Assembly: GCA_910589395.1 (NCBI GenBank) | Contig: CAJUTL010000003.1 | Span: 1 to 64,000 of the forward strand | Reading direction: 5' to 3' | DNA length: 64,000 bases | From: an uncultured Oscillospiraceae bacterium | GTDB taxonomy: Bacteria; Bacillota_A; Clostridia; Oscillospirales; Acutalibacteraceae | In this document: positions 27,451 to 36,053 of the stretch, one piece after another | How the letters are laid out: each line of letters starts with the position of its first letter | Numbering within the stretch: the first letter of the stretch is position 1 | The notes under the pieces: generated by a model | What the model saw: the letters and a program-made list of their open reading frames with translations, nothing else | Told to the model about the DNA's origin: nothing | Database searches by the model: none | Translations under genes and position numbers: made by a program

Positions 27451-27746
27451 AAGCCATGCTGGAGTTGGTGTTTTCTTTTCTGCGGGTCAGATTTTGAACG
27501 GGCTTTTTTACTCAAAAATGTCGTTGACAGCTTTGTGATACCGATGATGTTCTGATGAACACGACAATTCTCCCTACCGGTATTCCGTTTTTGATAAACC
27601 ACCTGCGGAGTGGATCGTAAAAAGCATACCGTTCAATGCCTCAAAAAACAGCTGAGCGGCGGGCAATGCCCGCCGCTGTACAAGAGGATATGCTGCGAAT
27701 GCACTAATGAACTGTGATCCCACAGATATAGAAAAAGAATCAAAAC
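27451..27746. terminator. Gap with a minus-strand terminator hairpin
   Basis: This gap between the nitrogen island and the restriction genes holds no gene. A 10-bp stem AGCGGCGGGC/GCCCGCCGCT (27655-27677) is followed on the minus strand by CAGCTGTTTTTT, fitting a terminator for the restriction operon. A copy of the relic-associated CTTTTCTGCGGGTCAGATTTTGA motif lies near 27474-27496. Confidence 0.55.
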
Positions 27747-29558
27747 TTACATTCTTTCACACCCAGCTTCATCATTGCCCCTTAGCACATCAAAGCTCTC
27801 CTCATACGCCAGTTCTCCGGAGCTGACTCTTTCCGCAAACAACAGCAAATTTTTAGCGGAAATCACCGATCCACAATAACCTGTCCTGTCGTGGATATAA
27901 CGGATATTATCCAGAAATGAGCCACGAAATTCTGAAGAAACAAAGAGAAAACTAAAATTCTGAACTTCATCGCTGAAGTTCTCCCACCAGTGGTTACGAT
28001 TGATGTCGCCTCTTGATTTGTTTTCTTCAATGTAACGAATCATTTCGTCCGCCTGCGGGATTGGCAGGTTATATCCATTGGAATAGGCTTTTGTATCGAC
28101 GATCACACCGTCTGCGTTTTTATAGAACAGACCATCGGGCTTTCGAGAGCCACCGAGATGCAGACCCTGAAAATCCAGTTCTTCTGTCAAAAGAGACATG
28201 GTTTCAATTTCAAACTCTCGGCTTGAATTGTGGTCATAAGCCAAATCAATCAATGCCAAATATCTGTGGTCAATGCTGGTCAACTGCGCTCTCACTTCAT
28301 CTTTCACTACAGAAAGCTCCGTCCTTTCTGTATACACAGCCTCAGCAGGAATTTCCAACTGAACAATTTCGTCTTTCAGCTTATAGCGTGCATCCCTGCG
28401 TTCAATTTCCAAGCCAATATCAGTGAAATTTTGCAAATCGTCTTGAATTGTCACTGTAGAAGCTTCGATTTCTTTAGCGGCGAGATACACTTGAATCTCT
28501 TCTACAGTCTTAGGACTGACAAGGGATTTCAAGATATAACATCTTCGATTGCGAAGATAATTACTATCGGGCGCTGCCGTAGCGAGCATATTCCAGAATA
28601 CAACTTTCGGAGAACGGCGATGCCGGCTTCTCCCCAAAATCCGATTCAAACGGGACAGACCTTGTGCGGTTATCATATAGCTTTGTCCGATTTCCACGGT
28701 GTAATTTCTGCCAAGATACCACTCTGTAACGGTTTTCGGAATCTTTTCAATCCAGCCGATCTTACAAAGCCAACCGGCAATCATTCTGGCATATTTATCG
28801 CTGCTGCCCTCAAAATTTGCTCTGATTTCTGCTTTTTCTGCAAGAGTAGCTGCCGTGCATATCCCACCTACATAATAGGACTGCGGCAGGGAAGTGAATC
28901 CAGCCTCCCCAACAAAGCCAAGCTGTCTGCCAATCTCAAATTTTGTCAAATGCCCTTGTTCTGCTAACAGTCTTAAGACACGGCAAGCGGGCGGATAGGA
29001 TTCCAACGCTTCTCCCAGAATAACCTTTTCTTCATCACTTCCAGCTTCACATAGCGCAAAACGCCGCCCAAGATTTGAAATACTACAGCTATCTGTATCG
29101 GAATCATACTTAATAAACGCAAGAGAAATACCCCAGCGGATAAAGCTGTCTGTTGACCAGTCGCTCTGGTAAGGCTTCTTTTCTCCGTTGGGCATATTCT
29201 TCTGCGCCGGTACAGCAGCTTGTCCAATGCCGGAGCAAGCTGCGTTTCCCCGCCCGCCTTTGCGAACAATCCTTTCTGCTTCTTCCTCTCTGTAACCAAA
29301 CATTTCAATATTTTCCGCAACAGTAAGCTGGTTGGAAGAGCCGCTTCCTCGCAGAAGACTGTATGGAACAGCATTGCAGTTCTCTCCCGTAATCGCCATT
29401 ATCAGCTCCTGCCGCCCATATCTTTCCGGCACATAAGCAGGAATCCATTGTTCCCGCAAAAGGGTATTCAATTCCGAATCGGGGGTGATAGCAGCCAAAA
29501 CTCTTTTCAAATTTTCAAAGGAGCCGCCGTCCTGAACCCAGCCAAAAGCTCTACTCAT
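27747..29558 (-). CDS. FokI-like type IIS restriction endonuclease
   Basis: This 603-residue protein is related along its whole length to FokI. The N terminus FGWVQDGGSFENLKRVL, the recognition region WSTDSFIRWGISLAF, HLTKFEIGRQLGFVGEAGF and GSSDKYARMIAGWL, and the cleavage domain LHLGGSRKPDG...VDTKAYSNGYNLP all match my memory of FokI. The PD-(D/E)xK residues are Asp475, Asp488 and Lys490. FokI recognises GGATG and cuts 9/13 bases away; conservation of the recognition domain makes a similar site plausible but unproven. The start overlaps the upstream methyltransferase by eight bases. The gene is AT-richer than the chromosome around it, so it was probably acquired. Confidence 0.9.
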   Translation of the reverse strand: MSRAFGWVQDGGSFENLKRVLAAITPDSELNTLLREQWIPAYVPERYGRQELIMAITGENCNAVPYSLLRGSGSSNQLTVAENIEMFGYREEEAERIVRKGGRGNAACSGIGQAAVPAQKNMPNGEKKPYQSDWSTDSFIRWGISLAFIKYDSDTDSCSISNLGRRFALCEAGSDEEKVILGEALESYPPACRVLRLLAEQGHLTKFEIGRQLGFVGEAGFTSLPQSYYVGGICTAATLAEKAEIRANFEGSSDKYARMIAGWLCKIGWIEKIPKTVTEWYLGRNYTVEIGQSYMITAQGLSRLNRILGRSRHRRSPKVVFWNMLATAAPDSNYLRNRRCYILKSLVSPKTVEEIQVYLAAKEIEASTVTIQDDLQNFTDIGLEIERRDARYKLKDEIVQLEIPAEAVYTERTELSVVKDEVRAQLTSIDHRYLALIDLAYDHNSSREFEIETMSLLTEELDFQGLHLGGSRKPDGLFYKNADGVIVDTKAYSNGYNLPIPQADEMIRYIEENKSRGDINRNHWWENFSDEVQNFSFLFVSSEFRGSFLDNIRYIHDRTGYCGSVISAKNLLLFAERVSSGELAYEESFDVLRGNDEAGCERM

Positions 29559-30402
29559 TCGTAATCAACACCTCTTTCGTGGAAGTGTTTCTATCGTTTA
29601 AGTGGTAACTGCAATTTCCATATGCACGGTCAATCACATACGTTGTATATTTCTCCGCCCACCGCTTCAATGAGGTATGTTCCTGTCCCTTATGCTCCGT
29701 CACGTTTGAAAGGGCAAATTTCACACCCCGATCAGCCAAGGAATCCAGAATATCCATCAGATCAAGATCATCGTTTTTAGACCAACCCTTAAAGCCCCGT
29801 TTGCCGTCATTGTAGGAACCGATACTGAGCGAGTAAGGAGGATCACAATAAATCAAGTCACCCTCTTCCAAGACTGAAAAATCAAAATCACGGAAATCTG
29901 TACTGGAAAATTTGAAGGTCTCAATTCGCTCCACAAAAAACTGAAGCCGCTCTTGCAGAGCAGCATTGAAGCTGCTTCGATTCCTTCCAAATGGATTGTT
30001 GAATTCATGCTTGGAATTAAAGCGGAATTGATAATTGAAGCCATAATTCATCAGCAAATACAAATCCAGGGGATTTCTTTCAGAATGGTTGTAGAAGTTC
30101 CGAAATGCCAGATACCCTCCCTCATTCTCCTTGGAAAGCCCATATTCTTCGATCCTCTGTTCGGCATGAGCGAGAACCGCTTCGTAGCCGTTCTCTTGAA
30201 AAGCCCTATAAATATCAATGAGGTAACAGTTAATGTCATTGCAATATACATCTGCCGCATCTTCATTTACCGAAACATCCAGCCCGCCTGCAAAAAGGTC
30301 GACGAAGGTATTGCATTGCGGAAACAAAGGTAATATCTGCTCCAAAACACGATACTTGTTTCCTATATAATTCATGGGACTTTTCAGTAGTACCGTTTTC
30401 AT
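29551..30402 (-). CDS. Adenine-specific DNA methyltransferase, D12 class (FokI system, second unit)
   Basis: This 283-residue protein is an N6-adenine methyltransferase of the Dam/D12 type. It has SPMNYIGNKYRVLEQI at the N terminus, VDLFAGGLDVSVN (SAM motif) and YCDPPYSLSIGSYND (catalytic DPPY). In the FokI system two such domains form one chain and each methylates one strand of the asymmetric site. Here this domain is a separate gene behind the other unit, with its site GAGGTG overlapping the previous stop. It protects host DNA from the endonuclease encoded next. Confidence 0.9.
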   Translation of the reverse strand: MKTVLLKSPMNYIGNKYRVLEQILPLFPQCNTFVDLFAGGLDVSVNEDAADVYCNDINCYLIDIYRAFQENGYEAVLAHAEQRIEEYGLSKENEGGYLAFRNFYNHSERNPLDLYLLMNYGFNYQFRFNSKHEFNNPFGRNRSSFNAALQERLQFFVERIETFKFSSTDFRDFDFSVLEEGDLIYCDPPYSLSIGSYNDGKRGFKGWSKNDDLDLMDILDSLADRGVKFALSNVTEHKGQEHTSLKRWAEKYTTYVIDRAYGNCSYHLNDRNTSTKEVLITNE

Positions 30403-30406
30403 GCTG

Positions 30407-31414
30407 TCACCTCATGTCGACAAAGTAAAGTTGTTCTTTCAGTCCTTTGGAGTTGTTCGGTATCTTGCTTTTGTACCGTCTGTACGGGATTTCCTTCAAT
30501 TTCACCTTTCCATAATTAGAAAGCAAATCGGTAAGCTCTATTGTGGAAAGCAAGCCTTCATTGTTATAGCTTACAATTGCATATTTTGACTGAAGATTTT
30601 TGAACAAGGTTTGAAATGCATTTTTTACTTTCCCCTTTATGCAGAAATCTGACCTCTCATAATCCCTCATTCCGGTAACGCCATGTAAAGCAGGAGAATC
30701 ATAACGTGCAATGGTTTCCAGCACATGATAATTGGGGCTATATTGTCTTTGGTTATAGGGGGGGTCAATGTAAACAAGGTCAAACCGCTTGTGCTTGCAT
30801 AACTCTACCGCATCCATGTTGAACACCTCGCACTGATAGCGGCTTGGAACAATGGGAACGGGTTCCAAGTACAGCGGCTTGTATGTTCTGGCATCCCAAT
30901 GCTTGAGATAAGCCGCATAGACTCCCGCAATATTTGAAACATAGGGAACTGCCAAAAGCAGTGATGTCAGCAGATAAAAATACTCATTTTCGGTGATTGA
31001 ACTGCCAGAAAACCACAGTTCGATTTGCTGCCGAATGGCATCGATTTTTTTAGCGTTTCCTGGCTGAAAATACATTCGGGCAGAGGCTTCATTTGGGGAA
31101 AAGTTTTTGAAAACAAAGGAATTTTCTGACTCTTCTGGCTCTCGTAATCCATTCAAATAGGAAAACACGTCCATACCATTCAAGCCGCTGAAAGTCGGTG
31201 CGGTGTTCAAATCGAGATACCCACGGGCTATCACATAGCTCATGCACATCAGATCGTTGCTTATTACCTTGTACCCTTTTCGCTTGAAGAATTGAGAAAC
31301 AACGCCTGAACCGCTGAACAGATCGCCAACTGTTTCGATGGGTCCTTTGATCTCTTCGGAAATGATATCATATATATCCTCAAGCAAAAGTGCCTTTGAA
31401 CCAATGAAGCGCAT
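30407..31414 (-). CDS. Adenine-specific DNA methyltransferase (FokI system, first unit)
   Basis: This 335-residue protein begins MRFIGSKALLLEDIYDII, the start seen in the first domain of the FokI methyltransferase. It carries GDLFSGSGVVSQFFKRKGY (SAM motif) and VYIDPPYNQRQYSPNYH (catalytic DPPY). GGGAGGAG lies seven bases before the ATG, and a well-spaced promoter lies about 50 bases further up. A longer frame upstream is ignored because family homology begins at MRFIGSK. It is the first of three coupled genes (two methyltransferases, then the nuclease), an order that gives modification before cutting. Confidence 0.9.
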   Translation of the reverse strand: MRFIGSKALLLEDIYDIISEEIKGPIETVGDLFSGSGVVSQFFKRKGYKVISNDLMCMSYVIARGYLDLNTAPTFSGLNGMDVFSYLNGLREPEESENSFVFKNFSPNEASARMYFQPGNAKKIDAIRQQIELWFSGSSITENEYFYLLTSLLLAVPYVSNIAGVYAAYLKHWDARTYKPLYLEPVPIVPSRYQCEVFNMDAVELCKHKRFDLVYIDPPYNQRQYSPNYHVLETIARYDSPALHGVTGMRDYERSDFCIKGKVKNAFQTLFKNLQSKYAIVSYNNEGLLSTIELTDLLSNYGKVKLKEIPYRRYKSKIPNNSKGLKEQLYFVDMR

Positions 31415-31464
31415 AATCGCTCCTCCCGCATGGGCAGGCAACATATGCCATAATAGTTGAAAAC

Positions 31465-31493
31465 AGTATACCACATCTAGGAGAAATTCGCAA
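31465..31493 (-). promoter_or_regulatory. Promoter of the restriction-modification operon
   Basis: On the minus strand TTGCGA (31488-31493) and TATACT (31465-31470) are separated by 17 bp, about 50 bp before the first methyltransferase start codon. The genes of the operon are tightly coupled, so this single promoter can serve all three. Confidence 0.6.
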
Positions 31494-31538
31494 GCTTTTC
31501 GAATCCTTGTTCGAGATTTTCTTAAAAGCAATGCGTGA

Positions 31539-32306
31539 TTACAAATCACTTTGAAAAAGGTCAACGATTGCATCGATAAAAATCAATACAATTCCTATCT
31601 CTGACAGAGGAAAGTTGTAAGAAGCAAGTAAAGGGTAAGTCGGCGCTAATATACCGACTGCTAAAAGAAACGCCAACATCGGAATCAGTTGTCTGAATTC
31701 CGATTTCAACAAGCATGACCAAAATTTTGCACAAGTTTTCATAGGAATCCGCAAAACAATTTGGGTTAGATGTTTCACGAATGGAAGAAGTATAGCAAAT
31801 AAAAAAGAAGTAAGTTCTAGCTTTTGTTGATTTGCAACTCGCAGTATACAAAGAAGAATAAAGGAAATGGCATACAACAAGTACACCAGCAAAGGGGCTA
31901 GCAGTGCTCTGATTTTTATATCATGCAGTACCTTTTTTGTGTTCTCATCACATTGCTCATTTAATTTTTTGTTATAAGGAACATTGATATCTTTTGATTT
32001 TTCATTCATTTCATTGCTTAAGAAAATCGCATATTTCAGATGTCTGTCAAAACAACTTCGGCGTAAAGAAACGGCACTTTCACTTCGCCTTTTGTCGTAA
32101 ATAGTGTTCCTAAACGAGGTCCCTTCTTGTATCTGCTTTACGATTTCTTGTCTTAACTCAAAATTATTGTTTTTAAACTTTTGTTGGCAATCATACTGAA
32201 TCTCTACAAATTGAAATTTCTTGTTTTCGCCGAATTTTCGACGGATGTAATATTCGCCGTTATGCTTAATTGCCACAAGGCACTTTTTTGTCTTTGGTTT
32301 TGCCAT
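31539..32306 (-). CDS. Unknown membrane protein upstream of the restriction operon
   Basis: This 255-residue protein has no family that I recognise. The N-terminal 140 residues are hydrophilic and very basic (MAKPKTKKCLVAIKHNGEYY...). The C-terminal part has about four membrane segments (LLAPLLVYLLYAISFILLCI, SFLFAILLPFVKHL, LIPMLAFLLAVGILAPTYP and EIGIVLIFIDAIVDLF). GGAGG precedes the ATG. It is AT-rich like the restriction genes and on the same strand, but the promoter for the methyltransferases lies behind it, so it may be an independent cargo or accessory defence gene. Confidence 0.6.
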   Translation of the reverse strand: MAKPKTKKCLVAIKHNGEYYIRRKFGENKKFQFVEIQYDCQQKFKNNNFELRQEIVKQIQEGTSFRNTIYDKRRSESAVSLRRSCFDRHLKYAIFLSNEMNEKSKDINVPYNKKLNEQCDENTKKVLHDIKIRALLAPLLVYLLYAISFILLCILRVANQQKLELTSFLFAILLPFVKHLTQIVLRIPMKTCAKFWSCLLKSEFRQLIPMLAFLLAVGILAPTYPLLASYNFPLSEIGIVLIFIDAIVDLFQSDL

Positions 32307-32440
32307 ACAGAGTTTCCTCCATTTCATGTGTATAAAAAATTCTAGCATATACTCTTATACAATTTAATACTTCAAATTGTTATTAATCTATCAAAAAAGC
32401 TCTGCAACAAGAACTGCAAAGCAAAGATGACATGGTGCAA

Positions 32441-32729
32441 TTTTCTTTGTTTTCAGCGTCTCGAATTTTGACCTGACTGTGAGTAAAAACTCGAAATATC
32501 ATCAAGAAATCATCAGAAGGTTTTGGGGCGTGTACTTGCCACTTTGAAACGGCTCAACACTGCCAAAAAAATCCAGCTGCAATGTGGCTTAATTCAAATC
32601 CAACAGTCACTCTAAAACCGCATGCCGAGGGGTGAGTGTGTCCCGCCGGGACGACAGGCGAGAATCAAATCCTTCTGCCCCTGCAAAAAGTGAAACAGCT
32701 GCCCGTAAGGGTGACTATTTCACTTTTTT
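32441..32729 (+). repeat. Degenerate tRNA-Trp-like relic (copy D) with terminator
   Basis: The copy has the same order as the relics near 6.2 and 9.8 kb: TTTTCTTTGTTTTCAGCG...GAATTTTGA (32441-32470), ATCAAGAAATCATCAGAA (32501-32518), CTCTAAAACCGCATGCCGAGG (from 32610) and ATCCTTCTGCCCCTGC (to 32684). An insertion of about 35 bases resembles that of the relic at 9930. A terminator-like hairpin, AAAAAGTGAAA/TTTCACTTTTT, spans 32685-32728. No functional tRNA remains. Confidence 0.6.
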
Positions 32730-32739
32730 ACTATATAGT

Positions 32740-33232
32740 TAACCACCGGCTAAGTCGGTGGAGAAAAGGAAAGCGAAAGTGTCAATTAGGTTTTAGGTTA
32801 AAGAAAAGGTCCCCTTTGATATAATGGAAACGGGTAACGCCAACGACATAAAAATCAAAGAAGGTCAGTCCAAATAGACGAGCAAAGTTTATTACATGAA
32901 ATGGAAGTGCCAATATCACATCGTGCTGGTATCGAAGTACCGCAGGAAAAGTGGTGTATGGGAAACTACGAGCAAACATAGGAAAAATTTTAAGAAAGCT
33001 GTGTGAGTATAAGCCTGCAGAAACCATAGAAGTGCGTACCATACCGGATCGCATTCAACACCGCCCAAACTGAGCGCGGGGAATTCATGGGATAGAAGAA
33101 ATGTAAGAAAGAAACGCCAAATCAAAAGTGCAGTTGGCGTTTCTCATTGTACGCCTTTAGGCGTCGCTGGTATCATGCCCTCTTAGAGCTTACCATTCAT
33201 ACCACGTCCTTTGGACGTGGTTTTTACCTCCG
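32740..33232 (+). mobile_element. Decayed IS200/IS605-type element
   Basis: The left end has hairpin CCACCGGCTAAGTCGGTGG (32742-32760) and the right end CCACGTCCTTTGGACGTGG (33213-33231) followed by TTTTT, the typical subterminal structures of this group. Inside, a frame starting ATGAAATGGAAGTGCCAATA (32895) reads MKWKCQYHIVLVSKYRRK as in Y1 transposases, then shifts frame (VVYGKLRANIGKILRKLCEY). Later residues are lost (TIPDRI, then PPKLSAGEFMG). There are frameshifts and deletions, so it is not active on its own. Confidence 0.75.
32895..33097 (+). pseudogene. IS200-type Y1 transposase, broken
   Basis: The beginning of the TnpA sequence is preserved, but a one-base insertion after about 18 codons, an internal deletion around the His-x-His metal motif and an early stop (PDRIQHRPN, then TGA) destroy it. 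The catalytic tyrosine half is missing. The identity comes from the MKWKCQYHIVLVSKYRRK start and the PPKLSAGEFMG block. Confidence 0.7.
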
Positions 33233-33283
33233 CCCGCTATTTTAGGCTCTGAGTGTTCCCGAATTTGAACATCAAAAACAATT

Positions 33284-34516
33284 TCACCGAATAGCAGCGG
33301 AAATCTCTTTGAGAGCTTCCTGCTCCAATTCCTTGCTTCTTCTCAGCATGGCAATGAGCGTTTGTCTTTTTTCTTTGGATTCGCCAATCGTCTCAGGGGA
33401 TCTGTCCGATAAATCGTGTAAGCATTTTTCACACATGCTTATCATTTCCTCGTACTTGGAAATTGCCACTGTAAAGGGGCGGTGATCTATATCCATCAGG
33501 TTCTTGCTAAGCTCCAGAAATTGTTTGATGCGAAGCTTCCCCTCATAATGAATGAAAATGTGCGGAAACAGGCACTTTATGGCTATCATATCCTGATTGC
33601 TTTCCTTTTGAAGCTCCTGGCACCAGTTATCGTATATGACAGTTCCGTACCCAACCAGCGGCTCATCGGACACATTGCGCTCGTTTTGCAGGAGCGCAAG
33701 TCCCTTTTGCAAGGCTTCTCTGCATTTTTCCGAAGCGGGGACCGGCTTTGAACCTGGCTTGATCAGCAGCATGTCCGGCTTTTTCACATACCATGCCGGA
33801 AAGCTTTTCAGCTGCTCCATGGACATCACTGAATTCTTTTCATCATCGCCATCGAGAAACGGAAGTCCCTTCAACACCTTTCCCTGGTGAGAAAAGCCGG
33901 TTGCCAGTATCATGTCGGAATATTCCTGAGGGACAATAATTACGGGGTGTCCACTTAAAATGTTTTTTACGGCCAGACGTATAAAATCTTCTTCCGAGCA
34001 GTCCCTTCCGCTGTGAAGCTCTCCGGCCAGGCCATATACTGAAAGGCCGTTCATCAGTGCGTCTTTTGGCTCCCAGGAGTACCCGAAGCAGATGGAGGTA
34101 AACGCAGACTGTAAGATATATTCCGTGTCGTCATTTATCTGACGCCCCATAGGGTCCTTGCGCTCCTCAAGGCCCATTAACAGCTTGACCGCGGAGAGCA
34201 TAGCCGGATATGCCATGCTTCGGGGCCAATTCCTGCCTGAAAAATTTGCGATAGGGGAATAGGGCAGCAATATATGTTCAAAATTTGCGGTTGCCGCAGG
34301 CTGGGCAAAGTTCGGAAAAAGAATAGCGTCCAGCGTACTGTTGAGTATTTCCGCCAATTTTACCAGCAAAGAAAGCTCCGGCATGGAATGGCCGTTTTCC
34401 CATTTACTCACCGCCTGGGGGCTGATATCCAGCCGACCGGCAAGGTCTTCCTGGGTCAGCCCCATGCTTTTTCTTAAAATTGCAATTTCCTTACCCGCTT
34501 TTACACTGTCCAACAT
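33284..34516 (-). CDS. XRE-family regulator with large C-terminal domain
   Basis: This 410-residue protein starts with a Cro/CI helix-turn-helix (residues 9-66: IAILRKSMGLTQEDLAGRLD, then ISPQAVSKWENGHSMPELSLL). It continues for about 340 residues with a domain I do not recognise reliably; it contains VIIVPQEYSDMILATGFSHQGKVLKGLPFLDGDD and a helical C terminus with FTVAISKYEEMISMCEKCLHDL. AAGGAG precedes the ATG. The C-terminal part probably senses a ligand or partner. It is divergent from the aldo/keto reductase with about 310 bp between, so it may regulate that gene. Confidence 0.75.
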   Translation of the reverse strand: MLDSVKAGKEIAILRKSMGLTQEDLAGRLDISPQAVSKWENGHSMPELSLLVKLAEILNSTLDAILFPNFAQPAATANFEHILLPYSPIANFSGRNWPRSMAYPAMLSAVKLLMGLEERKDPMGRQINDDTEYILQSAFTSICFGYSWEPKDALMNGLSVYGLAGELHSGRDCSEEDFIRLAVKNILSGHPVIIVPQEYSDMILATGFSHQGKVLKGLPFLDGDDEKNSVMSMEQLKSFPAWYVKKPDMLLIKPGSKPVPASEKCREALQKGLALLQNERNVSDEPLVGYGTVIYDNWCQELQKESNQDMIAIKCLFPHIFIHYEGKLRIKQFLELSKNLMDIDHRPFTVAISKYEEMISMCEKCLHDLSDRSPETIGESKEKRQTLIAMLRRSKELEQEALKEISAAIR

Positions 34517-34830
34517 AGAGATTCTCCTTATCTTGTTACTGGGATAGGCCCGCCTTTCTGGAATATTATAGTGGAGGCAGGTCTGTTTAGCAATATATGA
34601 GAGGTTGAATAGGAAAACAAAAAAACAACCTGTGGTTTACTTAGAATCCCTTTGAATAAATCGCACCTGGCGATCTGCCCGTTTTGTTTGCTTTTTGTTT
34701 TTCTGTGGGGCTTTCTTTCATTGCAAACTCAAAGACGGAATAAAAAAGAAATTGTGAAATTTTCCGCTGCCCTTTACAAGGAAAACGTTCTTTAGTATGA
34801 TAAGAATAAGCTTTTTAGGGAGGGATTTCC
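34517..34830 (+). promoter_or_regulatory. Divergent intergenic region with aldo/keto reductase promoter
   Basis: TTTACA (34773-34778), 17 bp, TATGAT (34796-34801) is placed 30 bp before the start codon of the aldo/keto reductase. The remaining about 250 bases are AT-rich and have no recognisable element. No clear palindrome for the neighbouring XRE regulator was seen. Confidence 0.55.
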
Positions 34831-35985
34831 ATGAACTACCGCACGTTGGGACGTACCGGCCTGAAGGTCAGCGAGATCGGGTTGGGCAGCGAGGCGTTTG
34901 TCAATCAGTCCTTGGAATTCGGGGTGGAACTTGTTGACACTGCTCTTGACGCGGGGATCAATTATTTTGATCTTTATAACCCCGAGCCCTATGTCCGGGA
35001 CGTGTTCGGAAAGGCCATGACGGGCCGCAGGGAGAAGTTCATCATGCAGGCGCATCTCTGTTCCGCCTGGCTGGACGGGCAGTATAAGCGCACCCGGAAA
35101 ATGGACGAGGTTCGCGCCGCCTTTGCCGATCTGCTGAACCGCCTTCAGACCGATTATATCGACATTGGCATGATCCACTATGTGGACGAGCAGAAGGATT
35201 TTGACGCGGTGTTCGGCGGTGAAGTGCTGAAATTTGCCAAGGAGCAGAAGGCCGCCGGGAAGATCAGGCATCTCGGCATGAGTACCCACAACCCCAGAGT
35301 GGCCATTCAGGCGGTGAAAACGGGGGAGATCGACGTTATCATGTTCAGCGTTAACCCCGCCTATGATATTTTGCCGCCCAATGAGGACGTGGACACGCTC
35401 TTTGAAAAATCCACCTATGAGCAGCCCAATGTGCTGTCAAGCACCGACCCGGAGCGGCAGGAGCTTTACAGCCTGTGCGAAAGCCGGGGCGTGGCGCTCA
35501 CCGTGATGAAGCCCTACGGAGGCGGCGCGCTTTTGAAAGCGGAGGAATCCCCCTTTGGCGCAGCCATGACCGTGAACCAGTGTCTGCATTACTGCCTGAC
35601 CCGTCCGGGCGTTGCCGTGGTGCTGGCAGGGGCCCGCAGCGCGGAGGAGCTTTTACAGGCGGCCGCTTACTGTGACGCGGCGGAGGAAGAAAAGGATTAT
35701 TCCGCGCTTTTGAGCAGCTGTCCGGCACACCCCTTTACGGATAAGTGCATGTATTGCGGGCATTGCGCCCCCTGCACGGTGGGGATCGACATTGCCACCG
35801 TCAATAAATTTGCCGATCTCTGCGAGGCCCAGGGAATGGTGCCGGAAACCCTGCGGGAGCATTACGGCGCGCTGGAGCAAAAGGCCGGAGCCTGTATTCA
35901 GTGCGGCGCCTGTGAGACCCGCTGTCCCTTTGGCGTGAAGATCATCGAGCATATGCAAAAGGCGCGGGATATTTTCGGAGAGTAA
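34831..35985 (+). CDS. Aldo/keto reductase with C-terminal 4Fe-4S domain
   Basis: This 384-residue protein combines an aldo/keto reductase barrel (MNYRTLGRTGLKVSEIGLGSE, ITFDLYNPE-like INYFDLYNPEPY, IDIGMIHYVDE, IRHLGMSTHNP) with a C-terminal ferredoxin-type domain (CMYCGHCAPC near 307 and CIQCGACETRCPFG near 352). The catalytic Asp-Tyr-Lys-His pattern is altered in places, as is usual in this clostridial subgroup. It probably reduces carbonyl compounds, and the clusters may transfer electrons. AGGGAGG precedes the ATG. Its physiological substrate is unknown. Confidence 0.88.
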   Translation: MNYRTLGRTGLKVSEIGLGSEAFVNQSLEFGVELVDTALDAGINYFDLYNPEPYVRDVFGKAMTGRREKFIMQAHLCSAWLDGQYKRTRKMDEVRAAFADLLNRLQTDYIDIGMIHYVDEQKDFDAVFGGEVLKFAKEQKAAGKIRHLGMSTHNPRVAIQAVKTGEIDVIMFSVNPAYDILPPNEDVDTLFEKSTYEQPNVLSSTDPERQELYSLCESRGVALTVMKPYGGGALLKAEESPFGAAMTVNQCLHYCLTRPGVAVVLAGARSAEELLQAAAYCDAAEEEKDYSALLSSCPAHPFTDKCMYCGHCAPCTVGIDIATVNKFADLCEAQGMVPETLREHYGALEQKAGACIQCGACETRCPFGVKIIEHMQKARDIFGE

Positions 35986-36053
35986 GTGCCTATCCCGAAA
36001 TAAGATGTGCGCGGTTTATTTTGGGAGAGGCTCTAAGGAAAGCGGGTGAACCC

